Assembly: GCA_033439685.1 (NCBI GenBank)
Contig: JAUEDM010000001.1
Location: 6,572,001-6,636,000, forward strand
DNA from: Apodospora peruviana
Lineage: Eukaryota; Ascomycota; Sordariomycetes; Sordariales; Lasiosphaeriaceae
DNA length: 64,000 nt
Reading direction: 5' to 3'
The stretch's first letter is position 1. Every line of letters begins with the position of its first letter. This document shows positions 21,628 through 31,961 of this stretch, piece by piece. A program made the translations under genes and the position numbers. The notes beneath the pieces are model-generated. The model was not told the origin of the DNA. It searched no databases and saw nothing but the letters and a program-made list of their open reading frames with translations.

Positions 21628-23013
21628 ATGTTGCTCGCACAAACAACGTCCATGCTGGCAGCGCGCACTGCCGCAGCTTGTTCGGCGACGGGAATTGCCG
21701 CACTTGCCGTTCCAATCGCCAGAAAATTCGCAACCGTATCCGCCGCCAACCCGGCGTCTCGGAGCCACAAGGTCGTCGTAGTCGGCGGTGGATCTGCCGG
21801 CTTGTCCATCAGTCATCAGCTCCTCCTCCACGGCAAGTTCAGACCCGATGACATCGCCATCGTCGACCCGACCGAGTGGCACCACTACCAGCCCGGATGG
21901 ACTCTGGTCGGCGGCGGTCTCAAGACCAGGGAGCAGCTGCGCCAGCCCCTGAAGAGCTTGATCGATCCCAAACTCAAGTTCTACAACGAGCAGGTCGCCA
22001 CTCTATCTCCCGACGAGGACTCCATCACCCTGGCCAACGGCGACAAGCTCAGCTACGAGCACCTCGTCGTCGTGCCCGGCATCAAAATCGACTACAGCAG
22101 CATCAAGGGCCTGCCCGAAGCTTTGGCCGACCCCGACGCACCTGTCTCGTCCATTTACGGCTACGACACCTGCGCCAAAGTCTTTGATACGGTCAAGAAG
22201 CTCCAAAATGGCAACGCCATTTTCACCCAGCCTGCCGGTGTCATCAAGTGCGCCGGCGCCCCCCAAAAGATCATGTGGCTCGCACTGGACCACTGGAAGC
22301 GTGCCGGCCTGTACAACCCCCGGAACCCTGCCTCCTCACCCATCAACATCTCCTTCGCAACTGGCCTCCCCGTCATGTTTGGCGTGCCCAAGTACAGCGC
22401 CGCGCTCGAGAAACTGCGTCAAGAGAGAGGCGTTGAGGGCCTTTTCCAACACGATCTCGTCGCCATCGACGGCAACAAGGCGACCTTTGCCCGCGCTGGC
22501 GGCGACCCGGCGGCAGGACAAGTCACGAGAGAGTTCGATTTCCTGCACGTCGTGCCCAAAATGGGACCCCAGGATTTCGTCAAGAACAGCAAGGTGGCCA
22601 ACGAGGCCGGATATGTTGCCGTCGCGGACGCCACCACCCGTTCGACGAAATACCCTAACGTCTGGTCTGCCGGTGATGCCTCGAGTCTGCCCACATCGAA
22701 AACGGCGGCGGCAATCACCGCGCAGGCGCCGGTGCTGGTCGGAAATCTGTTGCGGTCTATGGAGGGCAAAAAGCCCGAGTTGGAATATGACGGGTACACT
22801 TCCTGCCCGCTGACGACCGAGTACGGCAAGGTCTTGCTGGCCGAGTTCAAGTACGCTGGAGTGCCGAAGGAGACGTTTGGGAGCTTGCTGGGTCTGGATC
22901 AGGCGGTTCCTCGGCGGGCGTTCTACTACATGAAGAGGGACTTTTTCCCATGGGTGTATTTTAAGTATATGGTTAAGGGTACTTGGGCTGGACCTAAGGG
23001 GTGGACTAGATAA
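21628..23013 (+). CDS. hmt2: Sulfide:quinone oxidoreductase, mitochondrial (HMT2/SQOR type)
   Basis: Flavoprotein of 461 residues on the mitochondrial inner membrane. It oxidises H2S, passes electrons to ubiquinone and places the sulfane sulfur on glutathione or sulfite. No intron is needed. The N-terminus is an Ala/Thr/Arg-rich presequence (MLLAQTTSMLAARTAAACSA). The FAD dinucleotide fold is VVVVGGGSAG at about 49-58. Both redox-active cysteines are visible: Cys208 in VIKCAGAPQK and Cys393 in YTSCPLTTEY, matching the positions known in human SQOR and yeast Hmt2. Other landmarks are WHHYQPGWTLVGGG, the second FAD motif NVWSAGDASSLPTSKTAAA, and a C-terminal amphipathic FFPWVYFKYMVKG that would dip into the membrane. 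The open frame extends 95 codons upstream, but that part does not resemble SQR and the ATG at 21628 begins the presequence. Length fits the family. Confidence 0.95.
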   Translation: MLLAQTTSMLAARTAAACSATGIAALAVPIARKFATVSAANPASRSHKVVVVGGGSAGLSISHQLLLHGKFRPDDIAIVDPTEWHHYQPGWTLVGGGLKTREQLRQPLKSLIDPKLKFYNEQVATLSPDEDSITLANGDKLSYEHLVVVPGIKIDYSSIKGLPEALADPDAPVSSIYGYDTCAKVFDTVKKLQNGNAIFTQPAGVIKCAGAPQKIMWLALDHWKRAGLYNPRNPASSPINISFATGLPVMFGVPKYSAALEKLRQERGVEGLFQHDLVAIDGNKATFARAGGDPAAGQVTREFDFLHVVPKMGPQDFVKNSKVANEAGYVAVADATTRSTKYPNVWSAGDASSLPTSKTAAAITAQAPVLVGNLLRSMEGKKPELEYDGYTSCPLTTEYGKVLLAEFKYAGVPKETFGSLLGLDQAVPRRAFYYMKRDFFPWVYFKYMVKGTWAGPKGWTR

Positions 23014-23165
23014 TTCTTTCTTTTTTCTTGCAATGTTTTCTATGGGTTAAGAAATGATATCCTATCCCCATGTCAACCCGGTTCTTGCGGCGCCATTTGT
23101 AACGATAATTGTCTAGCGCAATCTGTTCTAGACTACAGTCAATGGTTAGGTGCAACATATCTTAC

Positions 23166-24345
23166 TCAGATCCTCCCGACAAATGTCCATTCGTCCGCGT
23201 GTACATGTCCTTCTTCCTCTCCCCAATCATAATCAGCATCCTCAATGCTCTGCACCAACCGCCGAATCACGATTTCCTCCTGCTTCCCAGTCCCGTCATC
23301 GTCAACTCCCTTGATAAAGCCACAATACGGCTTACCCACGATACTGCCAGCGGTTATGGAACTGCCAATACGCCACCGAGAGCTCACAGTATAGATCCAT
23401 GGCGGAGAGCGGTACTCCGACCTCCCCACTCTTTTCCAGCTCCGACACGCTCGTCTCGAGGAAGCGCGTCGACCAGGGCCTTTCGTTCTCAGCAATAGTC
23501 GTGAAGACGATTTTGCCATCTCGCTTCGCCATCCTCACCATCACTCTCCACTTGTTGCTATTCTTGTCTGCGACTGGGCCCAGTGCTGCCATGACCATAT
23601 TGGGATCCTCGGAATTTGGGTGTTGCGGCGCGGTGCTAGGACTCGGGGATGGTAGGTGGCGCTGCTCATTAAAGTTAAAGAGTCGTACGGCGCGCAGGCG
23701 ATGGTCTTTTCGACAGAATCCCATGGCATTTTGGCGTATCGGTCTTGGCTGTTTATTCCCATCCCGCATCAAACTGTCAGTTTCTAGCTTTCCTTGAAAC
23801 TTGTGTATGGGATTTGAGGCTGAAATGACGATAAGGAGAAGAGACTTACGTCACGAGATGGAACCTCCCATCCACCATGGCGGCAGAACCACTGTACACA
23901 ACCACAACCAGCTCCCGGTTGTTATCGTCGACCGTGCATGTGATATTGCCGCTTGAGTCGGCGGTGGGAGGGTTAGGTGAGGGTGGACGGGAAGAGTTAA
24001 TGCCCCAGACGCCGGAGCGTGTTGACTGTTTATACAAAGAGATTCGTGGTCAGTCGTTACATCGAGTATGCTGGTGTGAATATGAAGTACCTCGTCGTTA
24101 TCGCCGCTTTCCGACGAGCTCCAACCATCGTTAGTGTATATCACAACCGGGCTCTCAGGCCACAAAGACTTTGCACTGCTCGATCTCTCTGAGAACGACG
24201 CCGATAAAAATGACTCTTTGGACTTGGTATGTGGCGATTTGAGCGTTTTCGACGCAGCTGCCACGCCGTCTACCACCCGCTCCCCCACCTTGAAAGCCAG
24301 AGTCAAGAACTGTGCGGGACGGAGATTAATGTAATGGTTGCTCAT
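23166..24345 (-). pseudogene. Uncharacterised fungal gene with two compensating frameshifts
   Basis: A well-formed gene start reads MSNHYINLRPAQFLTLAFKVGERV from ATG 24345. Exon 1 is 24345-24091, exon 2 is 24025-23850 and exon 3 starts at 23748, all with good splice sites; the joins give SGDNDESTRSGVWG and FHLVTQDRYAKMPWDS. Near 23680 the frame of ACAPYDS must change to read LFNFNEQRH through ENERPWSTRFLET and LYCELSVAYWQF. Near 23340 it changes back to the first frame to read VGKPYCGFIKGVDDDG and VQSIEDADYDW, ending at 23166. The product looks like a fungal protein with a beta-rich middle part that I have seen as hypothetical; I assign no function. The two indels restore the frame, so this is a recent pseudogene or two base-call errors. 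Confidence 0.6.
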
Positions 24346-25126
24346 CGTGTAATCAATGTGTTGTCTAGTTTGTAGATAGTGATGACGGTGGTAACGATGG
24401 AAGAGAATGTGATCTGCAAAGTTGACTGACGGCACGAGTAATCCGAGGACGCCGCGAAAAACAGACGAATAAGAGAAAAAGACCAGCCATGTTTGATTAT
24501 ATATGGAGATGATTGTTTCTGAAAGTTTCGCTAAGGTGAAGTGAGTTTCACTCAAGGTTTGTTGATAAATTTTATAACAGGGTAGCTAACTTTCATATAC
24601 TACATAGATGATAGGTGATCATGGTTATCATATGTGAAGGTTTGTCCAGCACTTTGTAGCGCCCAGCCAATCGCACACCATCCAACGTGTTTAAGTTTTG
24701 TTATTGGTAAGGTAGAGGTACCCAGGGGTAAGGGTCTATGCAAGCATTTTCCGCAAACCCATCGTGTTGCCATTGGCGCTTGACTTCTGAGAGTGCCGCA
24801 ATCGTGTCCTATTGGAGCTGCTTTGTGGAAACTAAACTGAAAGACGCTGATGCGCTGGATTGACAGATGAAACAGGTCCAGATCGGAAACAGCAGCTGAC
24901 AGTTGCTGGGTTAAAGTTTGTCAGTGACAGCCATTTGGCTTTCATGTTGCCCTCCAGGTTCTTATCAAAGCCTATCTATCCGTACCCAGGTTGCCAGTTT
25001 GTTGTTTTGGTGGACATCTGGACTATTCAAAAGTCTAGGTCAAGCAACTTTAACTTTCATCATGTCGCAATCAAGATTGCTCCCTTGTGCAAGGTCAAAT
25101 ATCTAGAGATTTTCTCTGTTTAGTTC

Positions 25127-25148
25127 GGGGGGGGGGGGGGGGGGGGGG
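25127..25148. repeat. Poly(G)22 homopolymer
   Basis: Twenty-two consecutive G on the plus strand. Such a run can form G-quadruplex structures and is prone to assembly-length error. Confidence 0.9.
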
Positions 25149-25771
25149 TCGACCTCAGCTCCACCACCTCCACGTGTCTTGGACATTTCACAGTTTTAGC
25201 TTTCTAGCGGCTCATCCGTAAGGTTTGACTCTGACACCTTGTCATGGGTGATGATGACTCGGACTTCACTTCGGAAGAATGTTAGCAATGTATAACTGAC
25301 GTCAGCTGGCCGGTCATGAACAGACAGATATTCGCTTAGTACCCGTCCCGGATTTCCGTCCACCACTCCAATTTATGATCGAGCACCCATAGCAACTTCT
25401 AGAAATCCGGGGCTAACGACGTTTCAATGATAACAAACCTGGTTGTGGGGTGCATTCGCATGCGATGTGGTCAAGCTTTCCATGGCGGGATAAATTAACT
25501 GGACGTGGGGCCCCCTTTCCAATTGGTCAACATAGCCCCTGACACCCGCCGCTTTGAGATGTACGGATATAGCTGTCCGCGCTTGACCGGGTAAAGGGGC
25601 ATCTCGCAAACATCTGGAAGGCCCAAATGGACTCGAATCAGCACGGTTAACGGGCCGCGACTTGTGCCCATGACACCCTAAATCACATGCAGGGACAGCC
25701 GCAGTGTCGCTTTCGGGGGTAGGAGCTCCATATCGGCAGACCTGGCATGGTCACGGCGCTTTCTACTCCCA

Positions 25772-25780
25772 TTATAAATA
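25772..25780 (+). promoter_or_regulatory. TATA-like box of the LPMO gene
   Basis: TTATAAATA lies 123 bp before the LPMO start codon, a plausible core promoter position for a strongly induced cellulolytic gene. Confidence 0.5.
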
Positions 25781-25902
25781 CCAGACAATGACCTGTTCCA
25801 GGCAGTCTGCAAGCGTGTGTTGTTAGTCGAGCCTCAATAAGACCACCTTTTGCCCCGGTACCTGCCAGTCTCCCCAATAGACTTTTCATCCAAGCCGTCA
25901 CC

Positions 25903-27076
25903 ATGAAGAGCATCCTCGGTGTAACCGCCCTGTCGCTGGCAATCAGCAACGTGTCAGCCCATTACATCTTCCAGCAACTCTCGGTTGGCTCGACCAAAAA
26001 CCCGGTCTGGAAATACATCAGACAGCACACCAACTACAACTCCCCGGTGACGGATTTGACGTCCAACGACCTGAGATGTAACGTGGGCGCCGCTGGTTCA
26101 GGAACGGAGACGGTCAGCGTCAAGGCCGGCGAACAGTTTACCTTCACTCTCGACACGCCAGTCTATCATCAGGGGCCGGTCTCAGTGTACGCAATACCTA
26201 TTATTATCAACCTCACCCAGCGACGAGCGTGGCTGTAGCTGACGAAACGCTCCCAGGTATATGTCGAAGGCACCCGGCGCTGCGTCCAGTTATGACGGAA
26301 GCGGACCATGGTTCAAGGTCTATGACTGGGGTGAGTACATGTAATGTCACTCGTGCCAACTCGCTTCTGATTTAATTTCTGTTTAGGCCCAACCTTCTCT
26401 GGCGGCCAAGCAACGTGGAAGATGGATGGTGAGTCACAAACCCTGGCTTTCGATCGGGCCGGGGCGACGATATTGACAACCCCTTCTAGGATCCTACACA
26501 TTCTCCATTCCCAGCTGTATCCCCAATGGAGAGTATCTGCTGCGGATACAGTCACTCGGAATCCACAACCCCTGGCCGGCAGGAATCCCCCAGTTCTACA
26601 TCTCGTGTGCGCAAATCTCGGTAACAGGCGGCGGAAATGCTACACCAGGCCCAACCGCGCTCATCCCAGGTGCTTTCAAGGAGACAGACCCAGGCTATAC
26701 CGCCAACGTACGTGTCCTCCCCCTTTCGAAATTTCGTGCATCGGTTTACTAGCAGGGGTAAGCTGACTCACGTGCCCTGTAGATCTATAGCAACTTCAAC
26801 AGCTACCTTGTCCCCGGCCCAGCCGTGTTTACCTGCGGCGCATCATCGGGCGGCGGCAGCGGCGGAAGCCCAGCCACTACGACGACGCCGGCGCCAACAG
26901 TATCCACCACGCTGGTGACATCGACCACCAAAGCGCCTGCTGCCACGACTTCCGTGGCAACCTGCTATCTTGCCAAGTACGCTCAGTGTGGAGGCTTGGG
27001 CTGGACGGGGTGCACCACCTGTGGGGACGGGTCAACCTGCAAGAAGACTAACGATTGGTACTCCCAGTGCGTGTGA
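25903..27076 (+). CDS. AA9 lytic polysaccharide monooxygenase with CBM1
   Basis: Secreted copper monooxygenase that cleaves cellulose oxidatively. Exons are 25903-26186, 26257-26330, 26387-26428, 26490-26707 and 26783-27076, giving 303 residues. The signal peptide MKSILGVTALSLAISNVSA is cut before His20, which becomes the N-terminal copper-brace histidine (HYIFQQLSVG). The second copper His is in PVYHQGPVSVYMSKAPG, and the axial Tyr is in IPQFYISCAQI. Cysteines in NDLRCNVG, IPSCIPNGEY and FYISCAQ support the disulfides. After PGPAVFTCGASSG a Ser/Thr/Pro/Gly linker leads to a C-terminal CBM1 (about residues 266-303) with YAQCGGLGWTGCTTC and CKKTNDWYSQCV, including the aromatic cellulose-binding face. 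The residues fit a full-length, active enzyme. C1 versus C4 regioselectivity was not judged. Confidence 0.95.
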
Positions 27077-27627
27077 GATTGTAGCTGTTACCTAGGTAGA
27101 TAGGATGAGGCCGGTCGTGTTGAAAAGCATGTGTGAACATGGGCTGGTTGAAGTAGTACTTGCGAAAGGCGCCAAATGAGATTGTTGAAGCCTATTCCCG
27201 GTCCACTACTGCCTTCGGATGTTCTTTTGTGGCTCGCCAGTGCGCGTGGTCCGTCCAGTGGCCGTCCAGTCCACCCTTGTTCGTGCGAGGTGCATGTATG
27301 CAAGCACCAATTCCGGATTTAGGTGCTTCGGCCACTCGGAATAGCCTCAGTCAGTAAAAGGTGGAGAAGCCTGCTGCTTCCTCACTCTGTTCGCGCTGCC
27401 GCGCATACCCGCGGGTGTCGTTTGGATTTTAAAGACGTAAAGGGATTACCATTAGCTATTAAGTGTATTTATGACCTTCTATTCGAGCTGTTTACGCGTC
27501 GACGGATTGCTATCGCCACCTGTTTCCCGCGAGTCCCCAGGGCCGATCATCTTTGCGACGCTTTGCCATTTCTTTTCGGCCGCTTCCCCTGCTCAGGCCC
27601 CATTACACAAGGTTGGTGTACTATTGC
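27077..27627. other. Intergenic region after the LPMO gene
   Basis: 3' flanks of the LPMO gene and of the large regulator, which converge here. It has a TACCTAGGTA palindrome at 27089-27098. Plus-strand frames here are motif-free. Confidence 0.55.
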
Positions 27628-30600
27628 CTAGCTCTCCCCAGTCGTCACTGTCCTGCAGTTCCGCTCTAGAATCTTCAACCACTTCCCCGGCTTCGCAAGA
27701 TGTGCCGTCTTCAGATGCTGCCGAAAGTTGTCTACCCTGTAGAACTTTCTCTCCCGGTTGCACTCTCCGAACTTGTGCATCGAATCCAAATGTTTTAGGA
27801 GCTCGTCCATGCCAGCCTCGTCATCCTTCCTGGAAATTCCACCACCGCAGAAGCCGCAGATGTCGCATGTCAAGCCGGCAGACGTTTCGCTGTAGAAGGC
27901 ATGCAGAGGAGTACTGATGGCGTCACACGTCCAATAATCCGACTTGAGGTGAAGAGCATTGATATGTCTGTCTGCTTCCTTGGGGCTCTTGAACCTCATC
28001 TTACACTCTGGCTGTGAGCAGGCGTGTGGCTTTTCGCTTTCGTGTTGTCTGTAATTTTTCACGTTAGCAAGACGCTTGTTAAGCCAAGCAATTCCGAAGC
28101 TTCGGATAGCAAAACATACCTAAGCTCATCAACTGAATTGAACGAGCGCGGTGCCTTTGGGCAACAATCACAGAGAAAACTTCCGTTGTTTGGTGCCACG
28201 GGCGCAGACGCAACTAGAGGGCTGGTGATACCAGAGTAAGAAGTACTAGCTGCAAACCCGCCAGACGCAGCGCTGGTGGGAGAGACGACCTCGGGTGTCA
28301 GAAATGACGCGACGTCGGATATGCTCTGAGCGTCCGACGGCGATGCCACGGCTGGTATTGCCATCTCATATATGCTGGTAATGTCTGTGATGAACGTCTT
28401 GGCCAAACTTTCCTCGCTTGGGTTCGATATGCTGGCAAACGAGGGTCCCGAGTAGCCGCTGTTCCAAGACGTGCGGTGCGAAGAACGGATGGAATATGGC
28501 TGGGGGAATGGCGAAATAAGCTCTCTCGGTGATTCCAATCCAGACGAGACAGACGCATCAGCGTTCCTAAAGACTGGAGAGGATAGGCCGTCGTTGACAG
28601 GACCCTGTGGAGATCCGACCGGAGCAGTCGTATTGGTCTGTAAGTCGCAGATCAAAGGATGCTCGGCTTGCTCAGTCTCAAAGTCAAGAGACCCAATCTG
28701 AAGCAGTCGTCTGAGGAACTGGTATGATGATCTGATCCCTGCCTCGCTCCATTGATCAACCTCACAAACCGCTCTGACTGAAGAGTGGTGCGAATCAGGG
28801 ATCGACGTCTCCGGAATGACCGAGTTGTCCGTCAAGGCATATTGATGCCTGCCACCGAGAAGTGGGTCGTATTTGGCCGAAGCTGCTGTGAATAGCACAG
28901 CTGCAAGATGTAGGTACTGTGTGCTGGTAAAATCTTCAGCCGGTGTGTCGTCGGCGGAAGGGAAGCACAGCTGCTTCTCAATAGCGATCAAAGCATGCCG
29001 AACATAGCTCTGGATATACAAGCTGTAAAAGGTCGAGAGCCACCACCGTCTGTCACGCATATTATCCTTGTTGAAGATAACAGCTGATAGTTCGTCGATG
29101 TAGGTCCCTCCACTGAGGAGGAGGTCGCGAATATAATGGACTTGGCACTGGCTCGAGACGCAGTCCTCGTGCGCGTTCGCTGAGAGAAGATTGGCCGAGT
29201 TGAGACGCAGGGCTTGCAGACAATGCTGAAGACAGATCATGGAAATCATGACGAGAGAAGTCTGTGGAACAGTTAGCATGGCACAGATCTGCATGCCTGA
29301 GTTTGGGGTTCACTCACCTGGCCGACTTCTGCCTCGTAGATACAAGCCGTCTCTAGCATGCTCATGAAGGCTTTCCAGGACCTGATCTCAAGCAATGGCA
29401 GAACCGACTGGTTACTCGCAAGCTCCCAAGCTATGGTGGCAATCAGATCGGCGTATGTGACTGTGGTGTCCTGAAAATAATGAGTCCTGTGAAGACACTC
29501 CTGGTTCCGATAGCGTCCGGCCTCAACAAATGAAGCGAAGGAATCCCTCATATCAGGGTCACCAATGGATATCTTGTACGAGGCACACTCCAAAACCGCC
29601 TTCATGTCCGCTAGTCTCTGGCTTTCAGCGGCCAGCAGATATTTGCCGGCGGCATCTACCGACCGGCGTGATCGAAAGCTACCACATCTCTCCGATTCCT
29701 GGGACCTCCGCTGACCTCGAGACTTGGGGCATAGCACTTGTTCGAGCATCGAGTCACGGAGTTTACCCCGGCGACAGCCTATCATGGGCCAAAGCGGCGC
29801 ATCTTCGCCGAGTTGGGCCGGGGTGACACTCTGAAGACAGCAGCGACAGGTAAACCCAGGGTCGCACTTGGTAGCCAGTCAGTTCCACGATGTTCTTGGA
29901 ATCCAAGATGAAAGAATAGGAACACAGAATCCGCTTACCTTTCGCTTCAAGACTTTGCATCTCCAGCATGCACCGCCCGCTGCTTCTAGGGCTTTCATAT
30001 CGCGTCTGCCATCTGACGTGAGCGGACCCCGGCGTCCACCTTTGGCTATTGATGTTTTCCAAGTGGAAACATGTTTGCTGATGGAACGACCTATTCTCTC
30101 ACTCCGGCTTGGTTGACGGAAGATTTCTTCGTAGTCGTTGGTCTGGTCAACCGCTCGCGAGTGAAGAAGACCAATCGTGCCATCTAACTGATCCGGCCCA
30201 CCCGTGGCTTTGCTTGAAGTCTTGATGGCGTTAGAGAGGGCACCACGCACCGTTGCCGGACTTGCCGTAGGAGCGTATGTCTCGACCAGCTCGAATCCAG
30301 TGAAGTGTTGGTCAATATGTTGGGACAAGGGGTCTTGAATGAATCTGTCGTAAAGTGAGGAGTCCGGACCGGAATCTGCTGGTGCCACATTTACGACATG
30401 GGCGACGAAAGAACCATTGACGGCAGCCATATGTGCGTCACTTGTCCAGAAACCAGAATCAAGTGGCTGTGCGGGCTGCTGAATGTGTCGGTTTGGTGGC
30501 TCAATACCGGTCTGGATACGGCTGATGGTGACCGTGCAGCTGTTTGCATCGTGGCCATAGTTGAGACCAAACTCCATGGCCATGCTGTGTAAGGCAATGG

Positions 30601-31096
30601 CCTTGGAAGGTTCACAGTCTTTGAACATGAGTTGATCTCCACATGATCCTCCAGACAGCAGCTCCAGCTGATTCCGAAGTCGCTGAGCGCCGGGATCGTC
30701 TGTATCAGGCCCATGAAGCCCACCTGCATGCATGTGGCCTGCGGAAAGCATCACTGGTCTGCTCGTCTCAATTGCCGGCAAGCTGTTAGTGACTTGTGAC
30801 AGTCCGCTGACAGTTGAGCCTGGCAACGTTCCTTCGTCCTCGAGAAAAAGAAGATCGAGGGGGAATCCCGTGCTCGACTCGAACGTTGACTGTTGGTTTC
30901 CATGTGCTTCGTGATAACTCAGACCGAGCTCCGAGCCGATGTCACCGAGTGAGTGGTTCAGCTCGTTTGCCCAAGGAAGACCCTCTAGGTCGAAGTCGAA
31001 ATCGAGATCCATGGGATCAGCCACCGTCGTGGCTTCTCCCTCGGAAGCCATGGCAATATCGGATCCTTCGCCGTGCCGGAAATGCTCAGAAGCCAT
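27628..31096 (-). CDS. Large regulator with zinc cluster and C-terminal C2H2-type fingers
   Basis: Predicted nuclear transcription factor of 1089 residues. Exons are 31096-29939, 29866-29318, 29261-28120 and 28048-27628. An acidic N-terminus (MDLDFDFDLEGLPW near residue 30) could activate transcription. Around residue 355-405 the sequence GGRRGPLTSDGRRDMKALEAAGGACWRCKVLKRKC, written in parts, is followed by DPGFTCRCC: a basic arm then a zinc-cluster-like Cys array split by intron 1. The middle has helices and Cys-poor segments (for example CLQHCLQALRLNSANLL). The C-terminus has FLCDCCPKAPRSFNSVDELRQHE, CSQPECKMRFKSPKEADRHINALH, and a third array with CDICGFCGG and FRQHLKTAHL. Start: the open frame begins upstream at a TTG, so I use the first ATG. 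It lies next to an aromatic oxidase gene; a regulatory link is only inferred. Confidence 0.85.
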
Positions 31097-31961
31097 CTTT
31101 CTTTCGGTTGTGCAAGTCAAGGCGCTCGATGGCTAACAAAGTGTTCCGTATTCTGTGCTGCAATTTGTTCGAACCGCTCCGACACTCCGACTCGCCACCG
31201 AAGAGCAGGTATCCGGAGCCGATGGGGTCCTAGATTAGGAGCCTCGCAGACCAGTGGAAACGGGGTGTGAAAAGCGCAGATGGGCCAAGCTTTCGCCCGT
31301 AGGCATATCGAGTCTCAATTCAATAGCAGGCGGTGATTGTCGTCGGTGGTGGGAACTGAATCCAAAGTGTCCTTGTTGAAAGGAGCAAGTACTGAGGAGA
31401 TAACGGATCCCGACCAAGCTTATCGGAGGGTCGCGGCCCGGCCCACTGACATGAACGGTGGCATGACGTGTCGCTTATTCGGGTTCTGGAGGGCTCCAAA
31501 TAGTACACCGATGGCTCGCTCTTGTCCAAGCAGCTCAGTCGGGACTCGCTTGGTGGCATTGCGCGGGGGATTCTGACCTTGTCCATCACTTCACCCTCAT
31601 CCGGTTTAGCTTCAAGCAGGGTCTTTACGTCCAACCAATAGGCAGATGCTTGAGATGCAAGTTCACGGCACAGACAGCCTCGAAAGGACCGCATGCCTAG
31701 CAGGGGTCATTCGGTCGGGGCTGCCTTATGAAAATGTAGCCCTATGGAAATGTGAATACGGGGTCCGGCGTGGAGGTCCCAAGCGTTTACGTTCTCGAAC
31801 TTGGATTGGCCATTGGCAAGTATGCAGCAGCGAGAGAAGAAAGGGGAGGGTAAACAAATGGAGACATGTCGATTGATTGGTGGATTCCTAGACAGCGATA
31901 ACAATGGTTGAGATGTCGGAATTGCCGAATAATATCGACTGAAACCCAGCCATCTCAACCC
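31097..31961. other. Intergenic region between regulator and VAO-type gene
   Basis: Promoter side of the large regulator and 3' flank of the flavin oxidase gene. No coding frame with a recognisable motif. Confidence 0.5.

Larger units (their letters stand above)
24346..25902. other. Intergenic region, LPMO promoter side
   Basis: No gene was supported. It contains a 22-base G run at 25127-25148 and, close to the LPMO gene, a TATA-like box. Short frames lack motifs. Confidence 0.6.

Noticed and set aside
8853..23013. Secondary-metabolite gene cluster around the Zn2Cys6 regulator
   Set aside because: No polyketide synthase, NRPS, terpene synthase or P450 is present; neighbours are mitochondrial metabolic genes.
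31096..31120. N-terminal extension of the large regulator
   Set aside because: The extended frame starts at TTG, so the first ATG at 31096 was used.
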